Assembly: GCA_964577255.1 (NCBI GenBank)
Contig: CAZNYM010000013.1
Location: forward strand, 1 to 39,756
Reading direction: 5' to 3'
DNA length: 39,756 nt
Source: Micavibrio_C sp964577255
GTDB taxonomy: Bacteria > Pseudomonadota > Alphaproteobacteria > Micavibrionales > Micavibrionaceae
Below are positions 15,550-24,467 of the stretch, in pieces. The notes under the pieces were generated by a model. It ran no database searches. It had not been told where the DNA came from and was given only the letters and a program-made list of their open reading frames with translations. A program made the position numbers and the translations under genes. Every line of letters begins with the position of its first letter. Within the stretch, counting starts at the first letter, position 1.

Positions 15550-17064
15550 TCATCCGTTGGTTCCCGTTTGCGCGGGTGTCGCGGGGTCGTTGGCGAACCA
15601 ATGCTCCCGCGCCTTCATAATGAGATCGTTGGCCGCCGTCAGCGTCATACCATCACTCAGCGTCTCTATCAGCTCGTCGGCGGCCAGATCGGCCAGGTCG
15701 TCGCGGGACTTGATATTGTTTTCGCCCAGCTTGACCACCTGCGCCGGAGTCAGACCCTCGAGGGACGACAGGTCATCCTTGATGCCCAGTTCCTTCTGGC
15801 GCTCCATGATCTTGCGATTCTGCTCCTCGAGCCAGACTTTGGCGCGGTTCTGCAGTTCAGAAGCAATCTCTTCGCCGAAGCCTTCTATGGCGTTCAGCTC
15901 TGACATTTCGGCCTCGGCGATTTCCTCGACCTTAGTGAAGCCCTCGGCCACCAGAAGGTGGGCGATTACTTCATCCACGTCCAGCGCTTCCATGAACAGG
16001 CTGGAGCGGGTTTTGAATTCCTCGGCGCGGCGCGCGGATTCCTCGGCCTCGGTCAGGATGTCGATATCCCAGCCGGTCAGCATCGAGGCCAGGCGCACGT
16101 TCTGGCCGCGGCGGCCGATGGCTAGGCTGAGCTGTTCCTCGGGCACGACCACTTCCATACGTTTTTTCTCTTCATCGAGCACCACTTTGGAAACTTCAGC
16201 GGGCGCGAGCGCATTGACGGTGAAAGTCGGGGTATCGGACGACCAGGGCACGATGTCGATTTTCTCGCCCTGCAGTTCGCCCACCACGGCCTGCACGCGG
16301 CTACCGCGCATGCCGACGCAGGCGCCGACCGGGTCGATGCCGCTGTCGCGGGAGATGACGGCGATCTTGGCGCGGCTGCCGGGGTCGCGGGCGACGGCAC
16401 GGATTTCGATCACGCCGTCATAGATCTCGGGCACTTCCTGCATGAACAGTTTGGCCATGAATTCAGGCCGGGTGCGTGACAGGAAAATCTGCGGGCCGCG
16501 GATTTCTTGGCGGACGTCGTAGATCAGGGCGCGAACACGGTCGCCGACCTTGAAATGCTCGCGCGGCAGCGTTTCGTCGCGGCGGAGCATGGCTTCGGCC
16601 TTGCCGCCGATATCTACGGTGACGTTGCCGTATTCCACGCGCTTGATGACGCCGTTGATGACTTCGTTGACGCGGTCCTTGAATTCCTCGAACTGCTTGG
16701 CGCGCTCGGCTTCACGCACTTTTTGCATGATGACCTGTTTGGCGGTCTGGGCGGCGATGCGGCCGAAATCAAGCGGCGGCAGCTCGTCGATCAGAAACTC
16801 GCCTATGGCGGCGTCTTTTTTGAGGCGTTTGGCTTCCGCCAGGGTCATCTGTTTGACCTCATCCTCGATGGTCTCGACTACTTCGCGGTAGCGTTTCAGA
16901 GCGATGGCCCCGGTTTTACGGTCGATGGTGGCGCGGATGTCGTGATCGTGGCCGTATTTGGAGCGACCGGCTTTCTGGATGGCCTCTTCCATAGCCACCA
17001 GAACGATTTCACGTTCAATGTTCTTTTCGCGGGCGACAGCATCGGCGACTTGCAGGGTTTCCAT
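15550..17064 (-). CDS. nusA: Transcription elongation/termination factor NusA
   Basis: NusA binds RNA polymerase and nascent RNA and modulates pausing, termination and antitermination. The 504-residue protein has the N-terminal polymerase-binding domain (1-about 125), an S1 domain (about 130-200), two KH domains (about 230-345, with GACVGMRGSRVQAVVGEL and AIGRRGQNVRLAS) and two C-terminal acidic helix-hairpin repeats (about 360-490), one of which contains IEGFGEEIASELQ. That matches long proteobacterial NusA. AGGA lies 8 bases before the ATG. It follows rimP by 22 bases. Confidence 0.97.
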   Translation of the reverse strand: METLQVADAVAREKNIEREIVLVAMEEAIQKAGRSKYGHDHDIRATIDRKTGAIALKRYREVVETIEDEVKQMTLAEAKRLKKDAAIGEFLIDELPPLDFGRIAAQTAKQVIMQKVREAERAKQFEEFKDRVNEVINGVIKRVEYGNVTVDIGGKAEAMLRRDETLPREHFKVGDRVRALIYDVRQEIRGPQIFLSRTRPEFMAKLFMQEVPEIYDGVIEIRAVARDPGSRAKIAVISRDSGIDPVGACVGMRGSRVQAVVGELQGEKIDIVPWSSDTPTFTVNALAPAEVSKVVLDEEKKRMEVVVPEEQLSLAIGRRGQNVRLASMLTGWDIDILTEAEESARRAEEFKTRSSLFMEALDVDEVIAHLLVAEGFTKVEEIAEAEMSELNAIEGFGEEIASELQNRAKVWLEEQNRKIMERQKELGIKDDLSSLEGLTPAQVVKLGENNIKSRDDLADLAADELIETLSDGMTLTAANDLIMKAREHWFANDPATPAQTGTNG

Positions 17065-17086
17065 GATCTTTTCCTCGTTCTCCTTA

Positions 17087-17605
17087 TTAGTTCACTTCGG
17101 TAGCGGTTTTGGGTTTGGTCGATTTAATCAAATCGTCGGTCAGCACCAGGCGGGCCTTGCCGATCCCGGCCAGGGGCAGGGACACGGGCCCCTGATCCTC
17201 GGTTTCAAGCTTAACAGCGCCTTCCTCGACCCCGCGCAGCAGGCCGCGGAATTTTTTCTGGCCGTTTTCCTGGGGCTTCTCCATCTCGATCTTGGCTTCG
17301 AAGCCGGAAAAATCGTTGAAATCCTCGGCGCTGACCAGCAGGCGATCGATGCCGGGCGAGCTGATCTCGAGGCGGTAAGGGCCCTGGATCGGATCTTCCA
17401 CATCCAAGAGCGCTGAGATTTCCCGGCTCAGCTTGGTGCATTCCTCAAGGCCCAGATTGCGGGTGGCGCGGTTTTCCGCCAGCACCTGCAAAACCGCTTG
17501 GCCGCTGTCGCCTGTCATGCGCGCGCAGACCAGCCGCAGCCCGGTGCTTTCCACCACGGGCGCGATCAAGTCGGTCACTTTCTTTTCAAGCGGCGTCTGT
17601 TTCAT
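17087..17605 (-). CDS. rimP: Ribosome maturation factor RimP
   Basis: RimP is needed for 30S assembly. The 172-residue protein has the N-terminal domain with GLRLVCARM and the LEVSSPGIDR-type motif (here LEISSPGIDRLL, about 92-103), followed by the C-terminal Sm-like domain with FRGLLRGVEEG. I chose the ATG at 17605 because a TTG farther upstream (17629) lies within the T tract of a terminator-like hairpin. The AAGGG before this ATG is part of a small hairpin (see separate entry). It heads the rimP–nusA–infB–rbfA–truB–rpsO operon. Confidence 0.94.
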   Translation of the reverse strand: MKQTPLEKKVTDLIAPVVESTGLRLVCARMTGDSGQAVLQVLAENRATRNLGLEECTKLSREISALLDVEDPIQGPYRLEISSPGIDRLLVSAEDFNDFSGFEAKIEMEKPQENGQKKFRGLLRGVEEGAVKLETEDQGPVSLPLAGIGKARLVLTDDLIKSTKPKTATEVN

Positions 17606-17611
17606 CCGTTT

Positions 17612-17653
17612 TTGCCCTTCGGGCAACAAAAAAGGCGGGCCGTTGAGCCCACC
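17612..17653 (-). promoter_or_regulatory. rimP leader: terminator-like hairpin followed by a hairpin over the ribosome binding site
   Basis: On the minus strand a 7-base stem (17647-17653 with 17634-17640, GGTGGGC/GCCCGCC, one G-U pair, 6-base loop) is followed directly by six T (17628-17633), the form of an intrinsic terminator. Next comes a second hairpin, TTGCCC-GAA-GGGCAA (17612-17626), whose loop and 3' arm contain the AAGGG that would serve the rimP ATG 6 bases further on. The first may simply end trmB transcription or may act as an attenuator in the rimP leader. Confidence 0.7.
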
Positions 17654-17716
17654 CTGTCATAAGCGCAAGGTATCTATATTGGCTTTTGTTTACACCCTCG
17701 CTCCGGAAAAGGCAAG

Positions 17717-18385
17717 TTATTTCATAGCCTCGAAAATCAGGTAGCTCTGCCGCCGGCCCTGGGCGCGGCCCTTGCGTTCATACTTGGTTTCGATCCAGCC
17801 GGGCGGCGTTTCCCGCCAGTCGGCGGCGCACCGGGCGGTCCAGCGGAAGGCGGGGTGATTAACGGTCTGTGTCACCATCCATTCGGCCAGATCGTCGACG
17901 TCGGTCGCCATCACGAGCTGCCCGCCGGGTTTGAGAAGGCGCGCCAGCAGGTCGAGATTCTCCGGATTGATGAAGCGTCTTTTGTGGTGGCGCTTCTTGG
18001 GCCAGGGGTCGGGATTGAGAAGATATATCCGTTCAGCGCAGCCATCGGGCAGACGCGTCAGCAACAGCAGTGCATCGTCCATCCATACCCGCACGCGGGG
18101 CAGATCCTTTTCAGCGAGCGTGGCAAGAAACGCAGCCATGCCGTTCATGAAAGGCTCAGCGCCGATGAAAGCTTTATCCGGATGTTTTTCGATCAGGCCG
18201 CGCAGATGTTCGCCGTTGCCAAAACCGATCTCGATCCACAGCGGCAGGGAAGGGAGGGCAACCGGCCCTTCTTTCGGCGGCTGCAGGAGCGGCAGCACAT
18301 CGTCGATCAGGCTTTGCTTGTGCGCCGACAGGCCGCGCGTCAACCGTCGACCGAAAAGTTTTCGTTTCAGCGGCGCGCTATCCAT
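17717..18385 (-). CDS. trmB: tRNA (guanine-N7-)-methyltransferase TrmB
   Basis: TrmB methylates G46 in the variable loop of tRNAs using S-adenosylmethionine. The 222-residue protein has the SAM-binding motif IEIGFGNGEHL (51-61), the family signature LLNPDPWPKKRHHKRR (about 136-151) and the terminal ETKYERKG motif. Its ATG shares one base with the metK stop codon, so the SAM synthase and this SAM user are likely translated in tandem. It is followed by the rimP leader. Confidence 0.96.
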   Translation of the reverse strand: MDSAPLKRKLFGRRLTRGLSAHKQSLIDDVLPLLQPPKEGPVALPSLPLWIEIGFGNGEHLRGLIEKHPDKAFIGAEPFMNGMAAFLATLAEKDLPRVRVWMDDALLLLTRLPDGCAERIYLLNPDPWPKKRHHKRRFINPENLDLLARLLKPGGQLVMATDVDDLAEWMVTQTVNHPAFRWTARCAADWRETPPGWIETKYERKGRAQGRRQSYLIFEAMK

Positions 18386-19590
18386 CAGCCCAGGATTTTC
18401 TGAAGCTCTTTGACCATGTCAGTCTTTTCCCACGAAAAACCGCCGTCGGGCTCCGGCGCCCGGCCGAAATGACCGTAGGCCGCTGTGCGGGCATAAATGG
18501 CCCGGTTGAGTTTAAGATGCTCGCGGATGCCGCGCGGGCTGAGGTCGATGGTTTTGCCGAGTGCGGCGATGATTTCAGCTTCGGGCACCGTGCCGGTGCC
18601 GTGCGTGTTGACATAGACCGACAGCGGCTTGCTGACGCCGATGGCGTAGGAAAGCTGCACCGTGCACCGGGAAGCATAGTCCGCCGCCACGATGTTCTTG
18701 GCGACGTAGCGCGCGGCGTAGGCGGCCGAGCGGTCGACCTTGGTGGGGTCCTTGCCTGAGAACGCGCCGCCGCCGTGCGGGCAGGAGCCGCCATAGGTAT
18801 CGACGATGATCTTGCGCCCGGTCAGGCCGGTGTCGCCCACCGGGCCGCCGATGACGAAGCGGCCGGTCGGGTTGACGTAGAATTCGTTCTCGGGCGGCAT
18901 CCAGCCGGGCGGCAGGATTTTCTCGACGTGCGGGCGTACGATGTCGCGCACGTCCTTCTGCGACAGTTTTTCGCCGTGCTGGGTCGATACGACGACCGAA
19001 GTGGCGCGCACCGGCTCGCCGTCGCGATATTCGAGTGTAACCTGGGACTTGGCGTCGGGCTCCAGGCCTTTCACCTTGCCGCTGTGCCTTGCTTCCGACA
19101 GCGAACGCAGGATGCCGTGGGAATAGTAAATCGCGGCGGGCATCAGCGCGTCAGTCTCGCGGCAGGCGAAGCCGAACATGATGCCCTGGTCACCCGCGCC
19201 TTCATCCTTCTTCTCGCCGGCGTCGACGCCCATGGCGATGTCGGCCGACTGCGCGTGCACTTTCACGTCGATGTTGACAGTCTTCCAGCTGAAGCCTTCC
19301 TGGTCGTAGCCGATTTTTTTGATCGTCTCCCGGGCAACTTCGCGGATGTGGTCGTGGGTGATCTCTTCCGGGCCACGCACCTCGCCCAGGATTCCGACGT
19401 AATCGGTGGTGGCGACCGTTTCAATCGCGGTGCGGGCGTAGGGGTCTTTGGCCAGGAACAGGTCGACTACGCCATCCGATATCTGGTCGCACACCTTGTC
19501 AGGATGCCCTTCGGCGACGGACTCGCTGGTAAAGAGAAAATTCTGCAGGGCAGTGCTCCGGGCGGGGACGGAGAGGGCGGAGGGTTTCAT
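18385..19590 (-). CDS. metK: S-adenosylmethionine synthase
   Basis: MetK makes S-adenosylmethionine from methionine and ATP. The 401-residue protein has the family's N-terminal FTSESVAEGHPDKVCDQISD (about 19-38), the ATP/phosphate motif GAGDQGIMFGFA (about 132-143) and GGGAFSGKDPTKVDRSAAY (about 273-291). The N-terminus is a dozen residues longer than in E. coli MetK, and no clear ribosome binding site marks the ATG at 19590, so a start slightly downstream is possible. It lies 82 bases after the HTH gene and overlaps trmB by one base. I looked for a SAM-responsive leader in the short spacer and see none. Confidence 0.96.
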   Translation of the reverse strand: MKPSALSVPARSTALQNFLFTSESVAEGHPDKVCDQISDGVVDLFLAKDPYARTAIETVATTDYVGILGEVRGPEEITHDHIREVARETIKKIGYDQEGFSWKTVNIDVKVHAQSADIAMGVDAGEKKDEGAGDQGIMFGFACRETDALMPAAIYYSHGILRSLSEARHSGKVKGLEPDAKSQVTLEYRDGEPVRATSVVVSTQHGEKLSQKDVRDIVRPHVEKILPPGWMPPENEFYVNPTGRFVIGGPVGDTGLTGRKIIVDTYGGSCPHGGGAFSGKDPTKVDRSAAYAARYVAKNIVAADYASRCTVQLSYAIGVSKPLSVYVNTHGTGTVPEAEIIAALGKTIDLSPRGIREHLKLNRAIYARTAAYGHFGRAPEPDGGFSWEKTDMVKELQKILG

Positions 19591-19672
19591 GATGGAATAA
19601 CCGGAAACGGGGTGGACGTTCTGCGGTCAGAATACCACAGGACGAATCGGCAATGAAAGACGGCAAAAGGCC

Positions 19673-20182
19673 CTAGCTGCGGCGGCGGCGGCGCACGGGC
19701 GCCTTTTCGGGTTTGCCGCCTTTAATATTCTCCGACATTGTACGGATTATTCCCATAAGATCACGACGCAGCTTGGGGTCGGTGATGGAATAATAGTGAC
19801 GGAGCAGGTCGAGGCTTTCCTTGCTGGAGAGGACATCTGGACCGATGAAATCCTCCTGGTCGTTGTCGGCTAGGGCATAGGACTGGTTCGAGGCGGCGGT
19901 AAATACAGACTCGCTGAAATTCTCGAAAAAGAAGCTGATCGGCACCTGCAGGATGCGGCTGAAGTCGTACAGCTTGCTGGCGCTGACCCGGTTTGCGCCA
20001 CGCTCATATTTCTGCACTTGCTGGAAAGTCAGGCCCAGGCCATCGGCCAGTTTTTCCTGGCTCATGCCCATGATGACACGGCGCATGCGGATGCGGTTGC
20101 CGACATGGAGGTCGACCGGATTGCTGCGGCCCTTGCCGCGACTGTATTTCTTACGTCCGGGAAGTGTTTTTACTTTCGCCAT
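19673..20182 (-). CDS. XRE-type helix-turn-helix regulator
   Basis: The 169-residue protein carries a Cro/CI-type HTH at about residues 28-83 (VGNRIRMRRVIMGMSQEKLADGL and then FQQVQKYERGANRVSASKLYDF). It is preceded by a lysine/arginine-rich N-terminal tail and followed by an acidic middle and a very basic C-terminus (RRRRRS). Alphaproteobacteria commonly carry a regulator of this size directly before metK. Its targets are not established by the sequence; autoregulation is plausible because the upstream spacer has repeated GTATAC/TATACG-like elements. Confidence 0.88.
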   Translation of the reverse strand: MAKVKTLPGRKKYSRGKGRSNPVDLHVGNRIRMRRVIMGMSQEKLADGLGLTFQQVQKYERGANRVSASKLYDFSRILQVPISFFFENFSESVFTAASNQSYALADNDQEDFIGPDVLSSKESLDLLRHYYSITDPKLRRDLMGIIRTMSENIKGGKPEKAPVRRRRRS

Positions 20183-20216
20183 GATGCAAAAATGGCCCGT
20201 TTGCTAGCGTTGTACC

Positions 20217-20252
20217 GTGCGTATACATAACAGCGAGTACAGAGGCATGCAA
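20217..20252 (-). promoter_or_regulatory. Sigma-70-like promoter for the HTH–metK–trmB unit
   Basis: On the minus strand TTGCAT (20247-20252), a 17-base spacer and TATGTA (20224-20229) make a good match to the housekeeping promoter pattern. Transcription would start near 20217, giving a leader of about 35 bases before the HTH gene ATG at 20182. The surrounding spacer (20183-20289) also holds CGTATAC and CTATACG words that could be operator half-sites. Confidence 0.55.
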
Positions 20253-20289
20253 GAGCACAAAATAACCTATACGTAAGTATTATCCTGCA

Positions 20290-21867
20290 TCATTTTGTTT
20301 TTTTTAGGGTTTTGCGCCCGCGCATAATGGCCAGCACGGCGAGGCAGACTACAGGCAGCAAAAGCAGATCACCCGCTCTGCTGTATAACGTGGGTGTCGA
20401 TGTCACCGACGGCAAGGGCACGTAAAGCGCCTGCGCCGTGTCTAGCGGCGCGGCAGCGACTTGGCGGCCATAGGCGTCGAACAATCCGGATATACCGGTG
20501 TTGGCGCTGCGCGCGGCGGGGATGCCCTGTTCAATCGCGCGGAACTGCGCCATGACCAGATGCTGGCGCGGCCCGGCGCTGTCGCCGTACCAGGCGTCGT
20601 TGGTGACGTTGACGATCAGATCGGCCGCTTGATGGCGCGCGCTGCGCGGAAAAATGATCTCGTAGCAGATGAGAGGCGCAAGCCGCAGGCCGGCGGCGGG
20701 AATCTCTTGCGTCTGCGGGCCCACGCCCGCCTCGAAGCCGCTGAAATGCGCGACGGGGGCAAGGGGGATCCAGTGCTGGAAAGGGATATATTCTCCGAAC
20801 GGCACCAGGTGCGCCTTGTCGTAGGCGGCGATTTCATGAAGCGCCTCATCGTAAGTGACCAGGCTGTTGTAATAGCGTGGCTTTTCTCCAGCCTCAATGC
20901 GCAGAACGCCGCTTGCCAGATAAACTGCGCCGGAAAAGGACGCAAGTTGCTCCGCCACGCGGCCTTTGACCTGTTCATGCTGCAGCAGGCGCGCGGTCAC
21001 GGCCGTTTCCGGCCAGATCACAAGTGTGGCGCGCGCGGGTTCATCGCTTGCGGGGGGCTTGGTCAGGGCAAGAAGTTTTTTAAGATTATCGATCTGCTTT
21101 TCCGGGTTCCATTTGTCGGCCTGGGGAATGTTGGGCTGTACGATGTTGAGCGCGACATCGGGACGCAAGGCGGGCGGGTTGGCCGACAGACGGGCGCTGC
21201 CAGCGAGGAAGCATACAAGGAAGCTCAGAAAAACGGCGGTGCCGATGGCAGTTTTATGCCGGGGCGTGGCGCTCCACGCGATCAGAAAGCCCGGCGCGGC
21301 CGCCCACAGGATTGTCAGAAGGGTCAGGCCGTAAATGCCGGCCACGGCGGCAAACTGAGCGACCGGCAGCGTCGACGACCAGGCATAGCCGAACAGGTTC
21401 CACGGAAAGCCGGTGAACAGGTGTCCGCGCAGCCATTCCGTCAGGGTCAGAAGTACTACGAAGCCTGCGAACCCGGCGAAGATCCGCAGATCACAAAGCC
21501 GCGTCAGCATCCGGGCGAAGACGGCGGGGAAGAAGGAGAGCAGCACCGGCAATCCGATGAGGGCGAGGGGATAGGCCCAGAGATAGGGATTGCCTTCGAC
21601 CAGCAGCGCGTTGCCGATCCAGGCAAGGCCCGGCAGGGTGTATCCCAGACCAAAGGCGTAACCGATGCGGAAGGCGCCGGCACGGACATCGACCAGCAGC
21701 AGGTAGAAGAGCCCCATGCCCGGAACCAGGAGCGGCCATAGATTCCAGGGCGGCATGCCGCACAGGCACAGCAAGCCGGCGGCGGCCGCAAGCGGCAGAC
21801 GGAAGCGCAAAGGCAGGGCGTACAGGCGCGCGGGCAGCCCGCCCAGGAAGATCAGGAACCGGTCCAT
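20290..21867 (-). CDS. lnt: Apolipoprotein N-acyltransferase
   Basis: Lnt adds the third acyl chain to the N-terminal cysteine of lipoproteins in the inner membrane. The 525-residue protein has six to seven N-terminal membrane segments (about 1-225), a periplasmic nitrilase-like domain (about 235-490) and a final membrane segment. The catalytic triad is visible: Glu287 in VIWPETAV, Lys351 in DKAHLVPFGEY and Cys401 in PLICYEIIFP. It lies 9 bases after the corC-like gene, the arrangement also known from E. coli ybeZ–ybeY–ybeX–lnt. The protein ends in a lysine-rich tail. Confidence 0.96.
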   Translation of the reverse strand: MDRFLIFLGGLPARLYALPLRFRLPLAAAAGLLCLCGMPPWNLWPLLVPGMGLFYLLLVDVRAGAFRIGYAFGLGYTLPGLAWIGNALLVEGNPYLWAYPLALIGLPVLLSFFPAVFARMLTRLCDLRIFAGFAGFVVLLTLTEWLRGHLFTGFPWNLFGYAWSSTLPVAQFAAVAGIYGLTLLTILWAAAPGFLIAWSATPRHKTAIGTAVFLSFLVCFLAGSARLSANPPALRPDVALNIVQPNIPQADKWNPEKQIDNLKKLLALTKPPASDEPARATLVIWPETAVTARLLQHEQVKGRVAEQLASFSGAVYLASGVLRIEAGEKPRYYNSLVTYDEALHEIAAYDKAHLVPFGEYIPFQHWIPLAPVAHFSGFEAGVGPQTQEIPAAGLRLAPLICYEIIFPRSARHQAADLIVNVTNDAWYGDSAGPRQHLVMAQFRAIEQGIPAARSANTGISGLFDAYGRQVAAAPLDTAQALYVPLPSVTSTPTLYSRAGDLLLLPVVCLAVLAIMRGRKTLKKTK

Positions 21868-21876
21868 AGGTTATGG

Positions 21877-22833
21877 TTATGAAGGATTTTCCGGGGGGCG
21901 TACAGGCCTGTTGCGGATCATCACCCGGTTGACGCGGCGCGGATCGGCGTCGGTGATCTCGAAAACCAGGCCGGAAGGATGGGCGATGATCTCGCCCCGC
22001 GCCGGTACCCGGCCTGCCAGGGCGAAGATGAACCCGGCCAAGGTGTCGACATCGCCCGCGCTTTCCTCTTCGCCCAGAAGAGGACCGCAAGTTTCCAGCA
22101 GCTTGGCCATGCTGTAGCGCCCGTCGACCAGCAGGGTGCCGTTGGCGTTCTCGATCAGTTCGGGATCGTCGTCGCCGGTATGCTCGTCCTCGATCTCACC
22201 GACTATGGCTTCGATCACATCGCCGATGGTCGCCAGGCCGTCGATGCCGCCATATTCATCGACTACCATCACCATGTGCTTACGCTTGTTACGCATCAGA
22301 ATAATGAGGTCGAAGACGTGCATCGAAGGGGAGACGATGGGAATATCGCGCACGAGCGCGGCGATGTTGATCGCCTGGCCGCGCGCCATGGTAGAGAGGA
22401 TATCCTTGATATGGATGGTGCCCACAACGTCGTCGAGCGTTTCGCGGTAGACGGGGATGCGGCTGAACTGCTTCTCGGCGAGCAGGGAGAGAAGATCCTC
22501 TTTAGAGGTCTGGATTTCGATCGCGACGATATCAGCGCGCGGGATCATGACGTCATGTACCTTCATGTCACGCAGCTTGAGGATGTTGCCGATCAGGGCC
22601 TTTTCATGCCGCTCGACCGACGAGGCTTCGGTGCCTGTCGCCTCGCTGCCGTGATGGATGAAATCCTCGATCATCCGGCGCAGGTTCTCGGGGCTGTTGA
22701 TGCGGCCCAGGCCCATGGTGCGCTTGAGCCATTCGATCAGATCGGGACGCTCGCCGATACTCTCGCCGGGGCCGGGATCGTCGTTGGCGGGGGGGACGAC
22801 TTTCAGGGGATTTTCAGGAGGCATGGGGTTCAT
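21877..22833 (-). CDS. corC: CorC/YbeX-type CBS-domain protein
   Basis: The 318-residue soluble protein has two CBS domains (about 95-215, beginning with VHDVMIPRADIVAIE and including HMVMVVDEYGGIDGLATIGDVIEAIVGEIEDEH) and a C-terminal CorC_HlyC domain (about 225-305). It lacks the DUF21 membrane domain of larger HlyC/CorC proteins, as does E. coli YbeX. Members have been linked to Mg/Co ion efflux and, in the ybeZYX context, to ribosome and envelope homeostasis. The gene is between ybeY (31 bases) and lnt (9 bases). Confidence 0.92.
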   Translation of the reverse strand: MNPMPPENPLKVVPPANDDPGPGESIGERPDLIEWLKRTMGLGRINSPENLRRMIEDFIHHGSEATGTEASSVERHEKALIGNILKLRDMKVHDVMIPRADIVAIEIQTSKEDLLSLLAEKQFSRIPVYRETLDDVVGTIHIKDILSTMARGQAINIAALVRDIPIVSPSMHVFDLIILMRNKRKHMVMVVDEYGGIDGLATIGDVIEAIVGEIEDEHTGDDDPELIENANGTLLVDGRYSMAKLLETCGPLLGEEESAGDVDTLAGFIFALAGRVPARGEIIAHPSGLVFEITDADPRRVNRVMIRNRPVRPPENPS

Positions 22834-22864
22834 TGTACAGGCTCGGGCCGGGGTTGTACCACAG

Positions 22865-23386
22865 TTAACGCGCGGCGTAGGGATTTTTCAGGCCAAGATT
22901 TTTCAGAATCTTGACTTCCAGCGCTTCCATCACCCGCGCCTCCGCCGGCTTCATATGATCGTAACCGACCAGATGCAGCGTACCGTGAACAAGCAGGTGC
23001 GTGAAGTGCGCCTTGAAGGTCTTCTTGTCGGCGCGCGCATCGCGGGCAATGGTCTGGGCGGCAAGGATGATGTCGCCCAGCATGAAGGGGTCGTTCTGCA
23101 TCTCAATTCCAGCGTTGGCGGAATCAAGATTGGAGAAAGAGAGAACGTCCGTCGGCTTGTTCTTGTTCCGGTAAGCGGCGTTCAGGGCGTGAATTTTTGC
23201 GTCCGTAGTCAGCACCACACCGACATCGAGCACCTTGCCTTTGAGCGCGGGCGGCAGCTTTGCCGCCGCAAGCGTGAGCGGCACGATGCTCCGGCACAGG
23301 CGCACGGCGTCGAAATCGTGTTTTTCCCACGAACGTGCCTGCACCATCACATCGACGGTCACCTTATTTTTTGCGGAATTTCTCAT
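22865..23386 (-). CDS. ybeY: Endoribonuclease YbeY
   Basis: YbeY is a metal-dependent RNase for 16S rRNA 3'-end maturation and ribosome quality control. The diagnostic zinc motif HGTLHLVGYDH is present near residues 130-140, as is NKPTDVLSFSN. Three starts are possible: ATG at 23386 (173 residues, overlapping phoH by 23 bases, with AGG just upstream), GTG at 23362 right after the phoH stop, or ATG at 23347. The family usually begins close to the VTVDVMV strand, which favours the middle choice; the longest is given here. Coupling to phoH is likely in every case. Confidence 0.93.
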   Translation of the reverse strand: MRNSAKNKVTVDVMVQARSWEKHDFDAVRLCRSIVPLTLAAAKLPPALKGKVLDVGVVLTTDAKIHALNAAYRNKNKPTDVLSFSNLDSANAGIEMQNDPFMLGDIILAAQTIARDARADKKTFKAHFTHLLVHGTLHLVGYDHMKPAEARVMEALEVKILKNLGLKNPYAAR

Positions 23387-24395
23387 AGGCCTGGATGACT
23401 TTGGAAACCAGCTTGTGCCGCACGACGTCCTGGGCGCTGAACTGCACGAAAGCCATCTCACTTTCGTTTTTGAGTACTTGTATCGCCTCGATCAGGCCGG
23501 ACTGGTTGCGGTCGGGCAGGTCGGTCTGCGACGGATCGCCGGTGATAACCATATACGATCCCTCACCCATGCGGGTAAGGAACATCAGCATCTGCTGGGT
23601 GGTGCTGTTCTGCGCTTCGTCGAGGATGATGAAGGCGTTGTTGAGCGTGCGCCCGCGCATGTAAGCCAGCGGCGCGATTTCAATCTCCTCGCTCAGGATC
23701 TTCTTCTGCACCTTCTCGCCCGACATGGTGTCGTACAGCGCGTCGTAGAGCGGGCGCATGTAAGGATCCATCTTCTCTTTCAGTTCGCCGGGCAGGAAAC
23801 CCAGGCGCTCGCCGGCCTCGACGGCAGGGCGAGAGAGGATGATGCGCTCGACCTTGCCGGCCTCCATCATCTCGACCGCCATGGCGACGGCCATATAAGT
23901 CTTGCCCGTGCCCGCCGGTCCGACGCCGAATACCATGCGGTATTTGCGCATGGCTTCGATATAGGCGGCCTGCTGCGGCGTGCGCGGGGAAATCTTTTTC
24001 TTGCGGGTGAGGATCGCCACTTCGTCGCGGTCGAGCGCCGGGGCGGGGGCGTCGTCGTGACGGCGGTGCGGCCCACCGCCATTGCTGCTTTTCTCGCGGT
24101 GTTCGTTCAGGAAGCGGATGGCGGCGTCAACCGCCTGTGGTTCAAGGGTCTGGCCCTGCTTCAGCTTGCCCCACAGGCCTTCGAGGATCTGCCGCGCGTT
24201 CTGGATTGCCGTGCTGGCGCCGCTGATGACGATTTCGTTGCCGCGGCTGGTGATCTCCACGTCATACGCGTCCTCGATTTTATGCAGGTGAGCGTTTTGC
24301 TCGCCGTAGAGAAGGGGGACAAGACGATTGTCCTCAAAGGCAAGACGTTCCTGTGCGATAGGTCTGGCGATGGCGGTTTTGCTCCTCGAATCCAT
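23364..24395 (-). CDS. phoH: PhoH-like ATPase (YbeZ)
   Basis: The 343-residue protein is the standard YbeZ-type PhoH protein, an ATPase with helicase-like fold that partners YbeY in RNA metabolism. A small N-terminal KH-like segment (about 40-80, EITSRGNEIVISG) precedes a linker rich in Gly/His/Pro and the PhoH domain (about 130-340). The Walker A motif GPAGTGKT is at 159-166 and Walker B is IILDEAQN near residue 257. The motif GDPSQTDLP follows. ybeY starts at its stop codon. Upstream lies a second, much larger PhoH-like gene. Confidence 0.95.
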   Translation of the reverse strand: MDSRSKTAIARPIAQERLAFEDNRLVPLLYGEQNAHLHKIEDAYDVEITSRGNEIVISGASTAIQNARQILEGLWGKLKQGQTLEPQAVDAAIRFLNEHREKSSNGGGPHRRHDDAPAPALDRDEVAILTRKKKISPRTPQQAAYIEAMRKYRMVFGVGPAGTGKTYMAVAMAVEMMEAGKVERIILSRPAVEAGERLGFLPGELKEKMDPYMRPLYDALYDTMSGEKVQKKILSEEIEIAPLAYMRGRTLNNAFIILDEAQNSTTQQMLMFLTRMGEGSYMVITGDPSQTDLPDRNQSGLIEAIQVLKNESEMAFVQFSAQDVVRHKLVSKVIQAYEKFRKK

Positions 24396-24467
24396 TGTCC
24401 GCCGATTGTCTCAAAATATGATTAACCGGGCAAGGCGTTTTAAAGAATTTATTTTGATATCAATATG

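Noticed and set aside
14573..16423. 616-codon plus-strand frame spanning infB and nusA
   Set aside because: Runs antisense across two firmly identified genes and their spacer; composition is that of a reversed reading.
17606..17629. TTG start for rimP at 17629
   Set aside because: It lies in the T tract of a terminator-like hairpin; the ATG at 17605 has a ribosome binding site and fits the family start.
20461..21741. 426-codon plus-strand frame opposite lnt
   Set aside because: Antisense to lnt, whose catalytic triad is intact; product is low complexity.
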